The notes under the pieces: generated by a model
Databases searched by the model: none
What the model was told of the DNA's origin: nothing
What the model saw: only the letters and a program-made list of their open reading frames with translations
Assembly (NCBI GenBank): GCA_038373885.1
Contig: JAWZYV010013021.1
Location: 62,001 to 126,000 of the forward strand
Length of the DNA: 64,000 nt
From: Cheiracanthium punctorium
Taxonomy: Eukaryota > Arthropoda > Arachnida > Araneae > Cheiracanthiidae
Direction of reading: 5' to 3'
Shown: one piece after another, positions 10,662 to 23,126 of the stretch
How the letters are laid out: each line of letters starts with the position of its first letter
Numbering within the stretch: position 1 is the first letter of the stretch
Program-made: the position numbers and the translations under genes

Positions 10662-11768
10662 CAGGGTTCCCGCTAGAGTGCGAGACCGCGAGAATCTCGC
10701 ATAAATTTCTTAAATCTCGCGCAAAAAATATTACAGCGCGAGGTATTCTTGCGCTGCAAAATATTCGCCACCTGCGCGAGAATTCTCGCACGCTGTTTGA
10801 AAGTTTAAAAAAGACCTGTTTACAAATGCAAAAATTTGTTTTTACTCTACTACAGTCGGATAACGGGCGTGCCGCGGCCGCAACCGCAATGAAGCGTCCC
10901 CCCTTCCTCTCTTGAGTTTCTGTTCAGAGATAACACGGTTAAATCATCGGAATGCAGAGGGGAATATTAATTAATGCTATCGGCGCTGAGCTGACGTGTT
11001 GATTTTTCTCCTCCTGCTTGCCAGCTGTAAAATGTTTTGTTTTTGTATGAGTGTCCATTGTATATGAGTTTTGAGAGCATTTCATCTGTTTGTTTTTTTA
11101 TATACCACCACGATTCATGGAATTATTGATAATCTCTGGTAGTTTGAAACTTAGACCCCCCCCTTCCGTTCTAAGTTTAGTTGTCGTTCACAGTAAGAGT
11201 TAATCAATCTTTTAAGAAGCCCCCCCCCCAAAAAAAAGAGAAAAAAAGAAGCTGACATATTCTGGTTAAATGCCGGATAATCTAGCTTATACTGTAGTAA
11301 GAATTTGAACTTAACTATATCTGTTTTAACTTTGTCACACATATTTGTATCTTACCAACTTTGCAGTATAATTTAATAATTATATAAATATTAAGTTATC
11401 TTATATAATTTTATTATACCAGATAAAATATTATAGGTAATAATTCTTTTGCTTAGTTAAACTGGATGTGATTCTTTGAATAAATTTGAATATTGATTAA
11501 CTTTGAATATCCATTAACAATTCAAGTGCAAATTTAAGCAATCTTATTAGAATAGCTGATGGAAATATCAATTTAGAAAGTTTTCCATATGATCAAGCTG
11601 TAAAATGTTTTAATGAACGGAAAAATCGGTGTTATTGAAATTGTACTATAAATAAATAAAATGATGTTAAACAATATTTATATTCTCACTTAACTTTCAG
11701 AAATCTCACTCAAAATTTTTGGATGGGTGAGAAATCTCACCCAATTTTTTTTTCTCATGGGAACCCTG
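10662..11768. mobile_element. hAT-type MITE, CAGGGTTCCC ends
   Basis: The left end is CAGGGTTCCCGC and the right end GGGAACCCTG, perfect inverts over 10 bp. Flanks tataatag and ctataaga are similar but not a clean 8-bp duplication. The subterminal region on the left (10680-10795) is packed with gcgag/ctcgc motifs, and the right one with tctcac/gtgaga. No transposase remains in about 1.1 kb. Called by its ends and subterminal repeats. Confidence 0.6.
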
Positions 11769-13157
11769 CTATAAGAGTGTACAAAACACCCAGGGAAAAA
11801 TGCTATACAACCGGAATTTCACAATATTTCCTAAATTGTGAATATTTTGACCGATTTTTGAAGACAATTTTTGTGCTTAAGAAATTTTTCTGAAATTAGC
11901 TTGAGACATATAGGTTGACTGTGCATATGAGTTTATAGTGACGTTAGTGAAGAAGTATCATTAATTTTTTCGAGTGTTTATCATTATTAGTTTGTTTTTA
12001 AATTTGTTAAAAATTCCGGTGACGCTTATCGATTTTTAAAAAGAACATCCTTAAGTATTAATATCAAATGTAAATCTAATCCGTTGAGGTTTTTCTGAGC
12101 TTGCTGAAAGTTTCAGAGGTAAGTCTAATTAGTTTGTCTATTGGTTAATATTTCAGTATTTATTTTATTGTTTTTATGTGTATCATCAGATTTAGCTTAA
12201 AGGAACTCAATGTAAGTTCCTTTAAGAGATCCTCAGAAAAATGTTGTGTTCGTTCGACAAACTTCAAACACGTTTTTGTGATAAAATAAAATAAATATGT
12301 ATCTTCACGGAAACATTTTCTTCTTTCACAAGTGCTACTTTATATTTTAATCTTTTGGTCGGCATATATATGTATTACATAAATGCTATTTGCTTCTTTC
12401 TTTTAAACCTCACTTTTGTGAACTCAGTACACAATAAAAACTGTGCATTATTTTCCCGTGATTTCGATATTTTTCATAATTCGTTCAGATTACAATCATT
12501 TTTGAATCTGAATCTAGCCAAACAAAATTGTTCATCTCATTTAAATAAAATTAAACTAAAACCTTGTAATTATTAAATAAATTAAACTGGATTGCTCGCT
12601 ATAATGAAAAAGCTGAGTAGATATACAGATTTGTTTTATTTTATTACGAACAAGAAAATGGTTGTTATTGACTAAATAAATTTCTCTTATGAACAAACAA
12701 ACAAACAAACAACAAAAAAAATAGGCTGGCAATGAATTTCTTCAATTTACGTTGTGGACATAAAAAATCACTAAAATAAATATGTAAATTTCTATTAATA
12801 GAAATTAATTACAATTACCTTTGAAACTTTAAACTAACTGTTTGGTTTCAATAAAATAATAACAAAATTGTAGTAAAATCAACAAAGTTGTTGTAAAATC
12901 AGCAAAGTTGTTTTAAAATCAAGAAAATAATTTTGTTAGTTGAGCTATAAATCGATTTTAACCAGATGGACAATTTAAACAAATAATTTGGTTAAACTAA
13001 AAAAAATATTTGTTCATTTTAACCAAATCATTTGGTTAAATTAACAAGATGTTTTTTGAAATAACTAAATAATTTTATCAAAATAATTTATTTAGTTTAA
13101 GAAAAATTTGTTGGGCTATTTCAAACGGATAATTTTTGTTCAGGGCCTGTTTTAGGC

Positions 13158-13188
<31 letters not shown>

Positions 13189-13691
13189 GTAGGCGAGAAC
13201 TGATTTTTCGCCCACTTTCATTTGCTTCTCTATTCATTTCCTCTGATTCAGAAAAGCAATTGGAATATATTATTAAATACTGTGTATGCATTTTTAAAAT
13301 AACAATTCCGTGTTTTCCCACGGATAAAATATTTTTCGTATTTCGTTGCGATTGTAATTACTATTAAATCTTAAGCTATACACCGAAACTAAGTAATAAT
13401 TTACTGCACACATGCAATATAAGGTCGAAAACAGCATTATATGATAACATGGAATAAGTTTGAATCAGTTTATATTATTATTATGAACAACAGAATTCGG
13501 GAAGCAGGTGTATTTGAGAAACGTTACTTTCAACATACTACACATTTTTCACGTTCTTACAAAGTATTTTTACCTTGTTCAGTTTAATTATGTATTTAGT
13601 ATGCATAAACAAAGTTTCGCCAGTTAAAAAATTTTATTCAGCGATTTTTTGTGCGCATACATAAAAACTAAATTTACTAAATTCCGTAATT
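11769..13691. other. Gene-free AT-rich stretch with short repeats
   Basis: Contains three to four copies of a 20-21-bp unit around taaaatcaacaaagttgttg (12860-12935), scattered aaccaaat/ttggttaaa motifs (12955-13120), an aaac tetranucleotide run (12690-12712) and a poly-T run (13158-13186). No protein homology is recognised in any frame. Confidence 0.6.
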
Positions 13692-13758
13692 TTAGCCGTA
13701 AATTTAGATACAATAGTAAATTTTCTAAATTTACTATTGTATCTAAATTTACGGCTAA
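13692..13758. repeat. Perfect 32-bp hairpin
   Basis: 13692-13723 and 13727-13758 are perfect reverse complements (ttagccgtaaatttag ... ) around a 3-nt loop tct. It may be a remnant of a small palindromic element or an imperfect tandem-inversion event. Confidence 0.85.
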
Positions 13759-13874
13759 CAGTTATTTTGACTTCTTACAAGAAACGTTTCTTTTACCGAT
13801 ACATATTGGTTGTTTTCATGTGTAAGTGGTAAATATTGTTGCAGAAATACTCTGCTTGTTTACTGGGTTCGTCG

Positions 13875-14505
13875 TTCTAAAGCAGGGATCCGAAACTTAA
13901 CGTAATGTGCGTTATAACCAATTCGTTATTCGTTACAAATCATAACGTTATTCACAAGCCGAATAACGTTATTCATACCGTAACTTTCAAATCGTTCTTC
14001 ACGAAATAACGTTATAATCTATAACGTTAATGATTTGAGAAATCAGTATTCGGTTACTTGACCCAAGAGTGCTCGGGGAATAACGTTATATTTAATAACG
14101 ATATTCAACGTACACTTAATATAACGTTATTCTTTTCTGTGCTATACATAATAACTCTAAGAACAGTAACAGAATGCATTCGTTTAACCATGTTAACCGT
14201 TTAGTTTATAACGTTAAACTCACATAACTATTTGATAACGATACAGTATCAATTAGTTAGAATATAACCTTTCGTTCAATAACAATTTAAATACGGTATG
14301 AGACCATAACGTTAAAGGAACAGAACGACATCTTCATACCGTTCTAACGCAATAACAAAATGCCATTCATATTGACACAATCCGTTACAAAATATAACAA
14401 ATTAGTCCAATATATTTAAATACGGTATAAGATCTAACCGTTCGAGTAACCTAAAAATTTTGATCCGAATCATCGGCTTTTCGGACTGAGAGGAGGGTGA
14501 ATGAA
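13875..14505. repeat. AACGTT-rich dispersed repeat, copy 1
   Basis: Dense palindromic ataacgttat motifs. One end is cagggatccg (13883); the other is near gatccgaatcatcggctttt (14462-14482). The copy at 30875-31480 is its reverse complement, with shared landmarks such as catacc and gtattt around the taacgttaaaggaacagaac segment. Non-coding and unclassified. Confidence 0.7.
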
Positions 14506-15039
14506 AGGTAAAAGTATTGAGTGGGTTCACCACCCGGACTCGTGTTCCGTACATAAAACACAGGATACATGCAAGGACTGATTTTCAGCATGGCATTCGG
14601 GGCAATTGCCTGGGCCCCCAACAATAAGGGGCGCTCCCAAATAAGCCTTTAACTTGCACATTTTGAATTTAATTTAAAATGAACAGGGTAGATACTAACA
14701 GTGGCGGATTCAGAAAAAATTCTGGAAGTGGCACAAAACATTTGTCTCATATTTCTGGTAAATAAATTCACTTGAATTTAAAAACGAAGTCAATATTCTA
14801 CACTGTAATTTTCAGATGGTACGTGTTCCTGTGTCCCTCCCCCCACTCTGGATCGTTGACAATGTATATTGAAGAGGATCTTTTTCATTTTTTTTAAAGC
14901 TGCTACTTCAGCTAGATTATGCTATTGAAGAATTGGAGGTCAAAGATAATTTTTCGTACTGTGATTGTATTACCTTTTATTTTTTAATAAAAAGATAACC
15001 TTTTGTGGACACAGTCAGTTTCAGCATGTCACTTTTTTT
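14506..15039. other. Decayed transposon ends
   Basis: 14590-14660 resembles the GGGGCCCCC-rich end of the hAT element at 34034 (gcctgggcccccaac). At 14702 a cagtggcggattcag motif resembles other hAT-type ends, but no partner end was found. Otherwise there is nothing recognisable. Confidence 0.4.
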
Positions 15040-15245
15040 ACAATAATAAAAAAAATTGTTTAAAGTGTGAATGTCCAGCGTTTTGTCCTATTCTGCGGCT
15101 GTCAATCTAACAGTGTTGAGTTTTGGTCGCTTTTATCCAGTTACAGCGTGAATACGCGTTAGAACCCTTTAAAATGTCCTTCGACCAAGGCACCTCCTCT
15201 CTTTGGCAGATAGCCCTTGCGTAGCTTCGCCACAATACAATACAA
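15040..15245 (+). repeat. SINE, body family copy A
   Basis: Shared SINE body: ctgcggctgtcaatctaac, a gagttttgg segment, gtgaatacgcgttagaaccc, tttaaaatgtcc, and a tail with cacaatacaatac. Seven further copies of this type lie in the window. The tail runs straight into a mariner relic at 15246. Confidence 0.75.
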
Positions 15246-15247
15246 CA

Positions 15248-15365
15248 GAATTCGATGCAGGGTGGTTTGCCCGTTTCAAGTCTGGTGACGTTAGCTTGGA
15301 AGATAAACCAGGACGAGGTCGACCATCGGATTTTGACGACCAGGCACTTTTGGCAGACTGGAAGG
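15248..15365 (+). pseudogene. mariner transposase fragment
   Basis: One frame reads WFARFKSGDVSLEDKPGRG then RPSDFDDQALLA, the end of the helix-turn-helix region of mariner transposases, where WFxKFRSGDFxLEDxPRSGRP is typical. Both ends of the protein are missing, including the catalytic domain. It is a relic abutting a SINE tail. The open frame extends to 15451 by chance. Confidence 0.75.
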
Positions 15366-15709
15366 GAGCGAAAGCTGGGACTGTTCCGGCCGGTGGGGAA
15401 AGGGAAAAACGCCTGATAATTATGCACCGACCTAATAATTTTAAAAGTTAAAATAATTAGTAGTTGTTCTTTCTTTACTTTAAAGAAATGTAAAAAAGTG
15501 ACATACCGATGTTCACACAGCCCCTGGAAAGGTTAAATTGTAGGTCTATTTAAAAATTTTTTTTTAAAGGAAGTGTGAGTTAAGGGCTTAGCTAGGGGTA
15601 CGTATCCTCCTAACACCGAAATTTTTAGATCAGTCAGTGTTAGCATTCGATGCAGGTATGTGAGTATGTGTATATCGTATGTGAGTATTTTGCTGAGGCA
15701 AATCTAAAA

Positions 15710-15885
15710 GGCGGGTATCTGCTTAGCGGGGGCGTTGCCTTGGGCGCGGTCTTTTTCAGAAATTCGAAGCATATTCGCGTAACATCTAGCAAAAATCGCC
15801 CAAAACTTCAGACCGTTGGATAGACGCAGTTGCCTGGAAGTCTGGATTTTAATACTTTAGCAATCCACCATACTCAATGTTTTAT
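15710..15885 (-). repeat. SINE, body family copy B
   Basis: Inverted copy: ttgccttgggcgcggtcttttt, cgcgtaacatctag, aaaatcgcccaaaacttc, agaccgttggat. The head side continues towards 15885 (ccaccatactcaatg). Confidence 0.65.
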
Positions 15886-16839
15886 TCATTTGGCACAATG
15901 CGACCTCATAAGCATTTAGATTTTTATGCCTTGCGAAAATTACGTTTATTTATACACAACTCTAATGCATAGCTCCTTCCAAAGAAACTACTCTCTGCAC
16001 TGTCGCAAGATAGTGGAAAGAAATCCGGAATCACTGATCTAGTGCTATCAGGAATGTTAATATATTTGAAAAGACATACAGTTTTACGTGTTATGTAACA
16101 TCATATGTAACATCATTGATCTCATGAACTCCAATTATGTACCAATCATCCATTACTTTTATGTTTTTCTTGGTTTTTTTTGCATACCATATCTTTTTTG
16201 AAGAAAGGGGGGGGGAAATGATGTTGAGTGCGGAGATAGTACTTTCTTAATGTGCATGCAAATTATGTCTTCTCTCCCCCTCCCCTTGAAGGCAGTCTGC
16301 GTACGTTACAGTGGCGCGTGGATGTACCCATACATTACGTTAGCCATACTGCTCAAAAGGGTTATAATTAAAGGTCCAATAAAAAATAAAATGGTGCAAA
16401 ACTATGAAACTGCTACGATAAAAAAAATATATTGCTATTACGCAAATGTGATGACTGATTTTCGGAATACTATTTTGTCATTTCTTTCATGTTTCAATGA
16501 TCCTCATCTTTAAGTCTATCGCATTTTTACTTTCCGAACATATATAGAAAGTATTGTAATCATGAAAATATTAAACTTTTATGATTTTCATGTATTTACA
16601 CGTTTTCGGGCATTAATTCATTTATTTTGTTTTTGCGGTGATGGATTTGTGTACGTAAGCAAACACGATAGCTCTTAAATAGTGCATTTGATTGAGCTGA
16701 AATTTTGTATATATATTATAGACCACCCATATTGATTTTCGCGTGTACAAGATGTGTAGTTTTTTACAAGGCTGCAAAAAGAATTTAATACATTGGGCGG
16801 GAGTTCCTGAAAGTGCGCTAGCGTCTATTGAGTATTTCA
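15886..16839. other. Gene-free stretch
   Basis: No gene is recognised. From about 16680 the sequence shows a weak unit (gtgcatttgattgagctgaaat) related to units at 17070 and 17265, which join the dispersed repeat array at 17380. Confidence 0.5.
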
Positions 16840-17066
16840 GTATTTTGTGTTATGGCAAGCCTACACGAAGGGCATCTACCCAAGGTAGAGGGAGACTTGG
16901 GCGGGCCTTGAGGAGGGGACCTTTTTAAGGGGTCCTAACACGTATTTACTTTGTATCTGCATGCACATAAAACCGCCTGAATCTCTACATCCTTTTATCG
17001 ACAGCCACGCAGTATGCCCCAACGCGGGACCAGTACACTTTGGCTGTCTACCATACTCATTGTTTT
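16840..17066 (-). repeat. SINE, body family copy C, full length
   Basis: Inverted copy that includes tail (ttgtgttatggcaagcctac), body (ggacctttttaaggggtcct) and head (tcgacagccacgcagtatgc through ggctgtctaccatactcatt). It is one of the best copies for defining the family. Confidence 0.7.
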
Positions 17067-18960
17067 AACGTTAGTTCTAAACGGTGTATTTGATTAAGCG
17101 AAAATTAAGTATATGTATATTGTAGATCTCAGGCACATGACTCGCAAATATTTTGGTGTGATCACAGCTTATAGTTTGTTAACAGGGTTGAAAAATAGGA
17201 TTCTTATACATTATTATGGTCTATAGACACAAATAATTTAAGGCGTACTAATGTCTAAATGGTGCATTCGTATAAGTTCAAATTCAGTATGTATATTGTA
17301 GGTCTCCGTTTTACGATCGACGACCGATCACGAGTCCATTTCGACGAGTTTTTCCCGTCTATACATACGTTTGTACATATGCAACTCACATATCTCAAAA
17401 CTATTGGTTGTAGAGTGTTAAAATTTTATATTTAGGATTGCTGTAACATCTAGTTGTGCACCTCCCGTTTTGGCTCCAGTCGACTGGATAGTTTATTTAC
17501 AGGGCCAAAGTAAGGTTTTCCCACGCTAAACTTCTCGTAATCTTCAAATTTTATTAAAACATCATACAAAATACTATAAATATATTGAGATAAGATTGGA
17601 TTTATAAAACACACATATATTTTTAGATGCCAGCCATTTACAAGGCAACCAACAACCATCAGGTCCTTTTATATAAATAATAATTCAATCTTTAGAATCC
17701 CCGCACGGCCTTATTTCAAATTCCAGGACATGTTCTTTCAACAGCTCGCTCATCTATTAAAACATCGGGTACGTTTATAAACTTATCCAATCTTTACTGC
17801 CACCCAAAAGATTTTTCATACATTACGGTCTATGGGCAGAAATTCATTATAGCGTATTTAAAATGTATTAGGATATTTCAAACGAATAAAAGTGATATAT
17901 GTTGTTAAGGATCACAAAATGAATCTCTCCACCGAAAATTGTGTCTCTATTTATAGTTCTTCTACAGGAACACTCAAAAAATTCCAACACATTAAGGTCA
18001 AATGGCAGGTTTAGAGACATTCAGCCTTTTCAAGCACAATACCATCCTAGCATGCACTTAGATTATGTTGCAACGACGGTCACGTGCCTCCCCCAAAAAT
18101 TACGCCAAAAGTCGCCAAGTTTGGCGAATTTTGGTGTACATTTGTATGTATTTAATCCTCATATCTCAAAAATTATTGGTCGTAGATTGCTGAAATTTCA
18201 TATCATCAACAAATTATAGAGATGTCATTTTCTTGGATCTCATCCAAGATTGTATTTACATCTAGTTGTGCATTTCGATTTTCGGTTCCAATCTACTTGA
18301 GAGTTTATTTACAGGACCACCGAAAAGAATTTCAGTACATTAATGTCTATGGAAATCGTCAATATATTACGTACTGTAGTCAGTCATTGTTTGATCAATG
18401 CCCAAAATCCTACTATTTTTCATCGACCCCGGTGAGTTGTGCCGAAATATCGCCAAATCCGAGGCCAAAATTAATTTTGTATTTCGCATAACTCTAAAAC
18501 TTTTAACCGTAAAATGTTGAAATTTTGTATTTAGAACTATTGTAACATCTAACTGGGCATCTCTTTTTTGATTGCAATCGACTGGGTAATTTACTTACAG
18601 GGTCAGCCAAATGGGTTTAAATACATTAAAGTGTATGGATATATTGAAATAATTGAAAGTCTGTGATGAATCGCTAATTCTGCTGTTGCCCAAAATCTCG
18701 CGAACTATCTCAAGTTTGTTGGCTTTTGGAAAAATATATCCCAATTAAGTGCAAAAAGCAAATCTTTCAAATACAGCCCAGCTTGGCGAAATCTCAAATG
18801 TTTGGCTAGAATTCGCTAAACCGTAGTATTATTGCAGTATTTTATCTTTTCCAAACAAAATACGTTTAGATGAAGTGCGCAGAAAATATTTTTGATTTTA
18901 TAGACGTTCTAGGAAATCATGTGGTGTCCACATCAGATTTTTTTCGGTGAACTCCGGGAA
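17067..18960 (+). repeat. Dispersed ~300-bp-unit repeat array
   Basis: Units begin near 17387 (aactcacatatctcaaaact), 18165 (catatctcaaaaattattgg) and 18487 (ataactctaaaacttttaac), with looser relatives at 17070 and 17265. About 17510-17800 looks like unrelated DNA inserted inside a unit. The array ends at cacatcagattttttt (18927-18943), as do the copies at 3970 and 9430. Confidence 0.65.
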
Positions 18961-19234
18961 TAGTACAGATTTTGGAGTTCGTCCATACTCACTGAAGGAC
19001 GATTGAATTCAAGGGTGCCGGAAGGATCATTTCCAGGAGGGTGCACCCAACATATACACCTATACATGGTGTTACTGAATTCATAGGCCAAATTTTAAGA
19101 ATAAATAAAATGCATATAAAGAAGCATTCTTTGTATAGCAGATTAGCAGTGTGAGGTTAGAATTAAAAAGTGTAGGTGGAAATATAGCAAAAGCAAAAGA
19201 AATGAAAAAGCTCTATTGTAAATGCTCAAATTTG

Positions 19235-19575
19235 CTGGTAGCGTCTAGCAAGTGATTGGCGTACCCTTTCGAAGATGCCAGATGTTCCACGAACGGTTGC
19301 AGCGGTTACTAAAGTTTTGTAATGAGGCCCTCATCTGAGTCAACTGGAGTCTTGTAAACGAGTGCCTTGAGATGTCCCCAAAAGCAAAACTCGATACTTG
19401 ATTAATCTAATGAACCTACTGGCCAAGAGTATAGTTCCGTTTGTCCAATCCATCGAAGGTCAAAGATGACAATGAGGTAATTACGCACATTATTTGCGAA
19501 ATAGGCTGTATCCCTATCGTGCTGAAACTATCTAAATTTTTCATTTCCAACCAAACGTTGCAACGATGAAAAATT
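19235..19575 (-). pseudogene. mariner/IS630-type transposase relic
   Basis: The minus strand encodes, with stops, pieces in the order expected for an arthropod mariner-like transposase catalytic domain: a degraded QHDRDTAYFANNVRNYL (normally QQDGAPAHF-like), RWIGQTELYSWP, an SLD-stop-SSIEF where PDLTPLDFF is usual, then FWGHLKALVYKTPVDSDEG. At least two stops and lost catalytic positions make it dead. An inverted-repeat-like cagggacaccctgtata follows at 19603-19619. 18961-19234 holds nothing that I recognise. Confidence 0.75.
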
Positions 19576-19949
19576 CTTCTTTGTATGTATTTTAGCTACC
19601 TTCAGGGACACCCTGTATACATGCATATAAAAAATTACACTATTTGGCGTTTGAAGGAAAAAGAGTCTTGACTGGAAAATGTAGCATTAGTATGTGAAAT
19701 GAACATCGTCATAGATATTTTGTCGCAGCTGAAAAGTACAAAATCTTAAACTATTAATTTGGCCTAATTAGTAATACCTCAATTTAAGTATACTAATAAT
19801 TAATTATTTAAATTATATGCAATTTTGATAACATTGTTTAATATTTAAATAGACTACTTTTCCCAGAAAAACTGAAGCGAAAAAATGTATTTTGTCTAGC
19901 ATTGATGTATATAGCAATTTTTGGCTTAGGGGTGGGTCCCCGCCATGTC

Positions 19950-20150
19950 CAGTACTGAAAATGGTAGATGGTTAAAATGTGAAGGTCAATAGTTCTGATC
20001 TGCCGCGCGGGTGTCAATCTAACGGTTTTTAGTCTTGGCCAGTTTTCTCTACATGATACGTGAAAACGCGTTAGAACCCTTTAAAAAGTCCTCTGCCCAA
20101 GGTAACGTGCTCCTTCCATGACAGATAGCCCATGTGCAGGTTTTCCTTAA
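19950..20150 (+). repeat. SINE, body family copy D
   Basis: Head atggtagatggttaaaatgt and gaaggtcaatagttctgatc, junction ccgcgcgggtgtcaatctaa, body gcgttagaaccctttaaaaa, and the end near gatagcccatgtgcagg. Confidence 0.7.
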
Positions 20151-21330
20151 GTGCAGTTGGCAAGGACATCCCCGTATTAAAACTGAGCCCAAGTTTCGAA
20201 AATGACGCAGTGATGCCTTCACTTAATATTTGAAAAACCACCATTTCAAAATATAAATTTTCATCTAACAGTTTTTGAGTTTAAATCTCTGAAAAATTAA
20301 CTCTCTATCTCTAAAGAAATGTTAAACTTTAAGCGTTAAGTCCTAAAATAATTGTATTTAATCGTATTCACAATAGAGTCTGGATAGTTCGAGTCTCGAT
20401 TGTTCTAGTTTTCTATACATCTCAGTTAGTGAAAAAATCAGTTTAGCTCCCAAATAATGACCAACACATATGAAACAGGCAATTTTTTTAATTGCAGGAC
20501 GAAAATTCAAATACTTGGTGCACCCGGAAGCCCTATCAGAAATCCCTCTCCCAAAGAAAGTGGGTGTATTTTTTCTGTAGATGGTCTCATAGACATTTCT
20601 GTGCAGTATTGACACGCTGCTTTGGCAATGGTGCGATACTGCTGTTCGGAAACTAGTCAACGTGTCATTACAAAACAGTTGATTATTGTATTCTGATATA
20701 ATTAACCTGATCTAATCAGTAATATGATTACATGTAACTACATTTTTCATTTAAATATGTACTCAAATAACAAAAATTGATTTAGTTCCATTTATTTTTT
20801 TATTAATTTATGATTCAAGACAAGTCCAGTCCCGTCTAGCTCGAATATTATCGAGACTATTTCAAAATAGTTTTTCCTGATTGCGGACACATGCCGTGAC
20901 GCATTCAACACTACTACGACCGTAAGCGTTGGTCAATACATTATGAGGGCTCATGTGCGTGCGCCAACATTATCCAAAATAAAAATGTGGATGACTTCTC
21001 AAAAGTTTCAAATTCATGTACAGTAGTAGAAAATATTAAGCCATAAACACAGGTCTAAACAGCTAATTTAATGCGACAGTTACACGTAGAATTGAATATA
21101 TCACACACACATTTAGGCTATTTTTTATCTGTATTAAGTGTAAAACAAATTACTTATATTTTCAGGTTATTTATACTTTTTTCAAACTCCAGGGTGGTGC
21201 AAGTGCGCCCCCTTTCACCCCCCTCCTGGCCCCCATGGTTGAACTAAACAGAAATCACAAAATCATAAAGAGATCATGGTCAGTTCTATTTACCGTTAAT
21301 GAGGTATAAGAGGTTTATGAGATAGTGAAT
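20151..21330. other. Gene-free stretch
   Basis: No protein homology that I can name. A segment at 21180-21240 with agggtggtgcaagtgcgccc resembles MITE ends, but no partner end was seen. Confidence 0.5.
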
Positions 21331-21334
21331 AAGC

Positions 21335-21715
21335 GTACTTTTATGATCGTACGTAATAGATAAAAAACGTAGGTAATGTTAAAAAAAATATCAGTACAAA
21401 AAATGTCAGTACTGTAATCTCCACTCCTCCTCTTCAGAATTATTGAATGTTCCAACATACCGAGTATGTTGGTAGCCGTATTCAAATTCTGCGCCTAGTT
21501 TTATAGAAACTACGAACTTACGTATGATGGTACGTAATAGAGAAAAAATGTAAGTAATGTATAAAAAAATATCAGTACAAAAAATGTAAGTACTGTAATC
21601 TCCACTCCTCCTCTTCTTAATTATTGAATGTTCCAACATACCGAGACAGAACTAATGTGAAATCGTAAAGCTGCCGTATTCAAATTCTGCGCCTAGTTTT
21701 ATAGAAACTATGTCA
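21335..21715 (+). repeat. Two-unit tandem repeat, ~181-bp period
   Basis: The landmark agtactgtaatctccactcc occurs at about 21409 and 21590. The units also share caacataccgag and gccgtattcaaattctgcgc. The open frame on the minus strand is repetitive for this reason and is not a gene. Confidence 0.8.
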
Positions 21716-22498
21716 ATTTGTACTATTTGATTTACTGTCTTCCGAAGAAATTTTGTACAACAAGCAGTTCGTGCATCATGACCACGAAGAATTTTTAGTC
21801 ATGAGCATGAGGAAAGCATGATCACATTGTCCCCTTTTAAATATATAAATTCATTTGACAGAAGACCGACGATGTAAGAACACATGAAGCCGGGGTTGAG
21901 GATATCGGGATATATCATTCCCCGGGTAATTTTAGCATGAGTTTTAATATTTTTCCATCAAGCCGAATTTAAGTTTATATATGTACGGCCATAGTCGTCG
22001 ACTCCATGTGGCTTGCGGGGCTCCAGCCCCCTCAAAAATTTCGTTCCAATCTTTCTACTGTCAAATATCTTTTTTTTCTATATTTGTTGAAACTCTAAGA
22101 GGGTGGTGCTACTATTTTCCGATAAGTCAAAAGCCTGTGGATACGGAGCTTTTTCACAAAGAACTCCTCAAAGGATTTTGTGAGAAGTAATCGTCTCAAA
22201 TGAATTAGTCAGAAGTAGCAAGAAATATTTCTTGACTTTGCAGATGATTAGGAGATAAAATAGCCATAAAAAGATGACCTTGAGACTGAGGGGGCGACTT
22301 TCTTGCAGAGAGTTGTTTTGTTCCTGGAGGGGTCAAGAAAAACGCAAACTTGAGGTTGCCGACAGCTTTCGGTTGAGAAGAAAGAGCAACAGCATTGTAG
22401 CTGAGGTGTCATGATTGCTTCTGGCAGGGTTTGAATTTTGTACCCCTCAACACAATGTTTGGAAAGTGTTCCTCACAAGGGTTACGCCCCTAGCAGTG
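21716..22498. other. Gene-free stretch
   Basis: Nothing recognisable. The segment ttgcggggctccagccccct (22012-22031) has the look of a MITE subterminal repeat, without a matching partner. Confidence 0.45.
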
Positions 22499-22506
22499 GT
22501 ATACAG

Positions 22507-22908
22507 TAGAGATGAGACGGGCTCAGCCCGAGCCCGAAAGCCCGAGCCCGAGCCCGGGCCCGACTCGGGCTCGGGATCTGTAATTCACAATTGCGTTCGG
22601 GCTCGGGCTCGTGAAAAATTTCTTCTTTGTTGAACATACTCCTTGAAACAGATTTTAAAAAGTGATTCATGGGATAAATAGACGTACTTATTTCAAAAAA
22701 TAGCGGCACGGGGGACTAGAAGGTGTGTGAAGCTCCAAAATTTATTGTATCCTCTTAATGAAGTAGTTAATTTTATTTGTCTTTAGCTGAAATTTCGGGC
22801 TCGGGCGGGCTCGGGCTCCAACTTTAATAATACTGCTCGGGCTCGGGCGGGCTCGGATTAAAAGTCTTCGGGCTCGGGCTTCAAAAAATGAGCCCGAACT
22901 CATCTCTA
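22507..22908. mobile_element. hAT-like MITE with 8-bp duplication
   Basis: The ends are TAGAGATGAG and CTCATCTCTA. The flanking gtatacag is duplicated exactly at 22499-22506 and 22909-22916. Subterminal blocks on both sides are runs of gggctc/gagccc (22515-22615 and 22795-22900), probably transposase-binding repeats. The 402-bp element has no coding capacity; open frames rich in Arg, Ala and Pro come from these blocks. Confidence 0.85.
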
Positions 22909-23126
22909 GTATACAGTAAGCCTCCGAAACCCCCGAACACACACTTGAAAGTTACCCCGTAGTGTGGGGGCAGGAGGGCGAAGAGACCCCCACACAAGGA
23001 ATTATTTTTTAAATGAACTTAAATATTTTGTAGTTTTAATTTCCCTTTCGTTTTTTTAAAGAAACCGCAGAATATTAGAATTTATCTTAATACTTTACAG
23101 AGGATAGACAGAAGAACAGACATATA

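Noticed and set aside
20358..20900. Possible pogo/Tigger fragment from LELSRLEQSR-like text
   Set aside because: No catalytic motif or paired ends could be found.
22415..22942. Arg/Ala/Pro-rich open frames
   Set aside because: They come from the GC-rich subterminal repeats of the MITE at 22507-22908.
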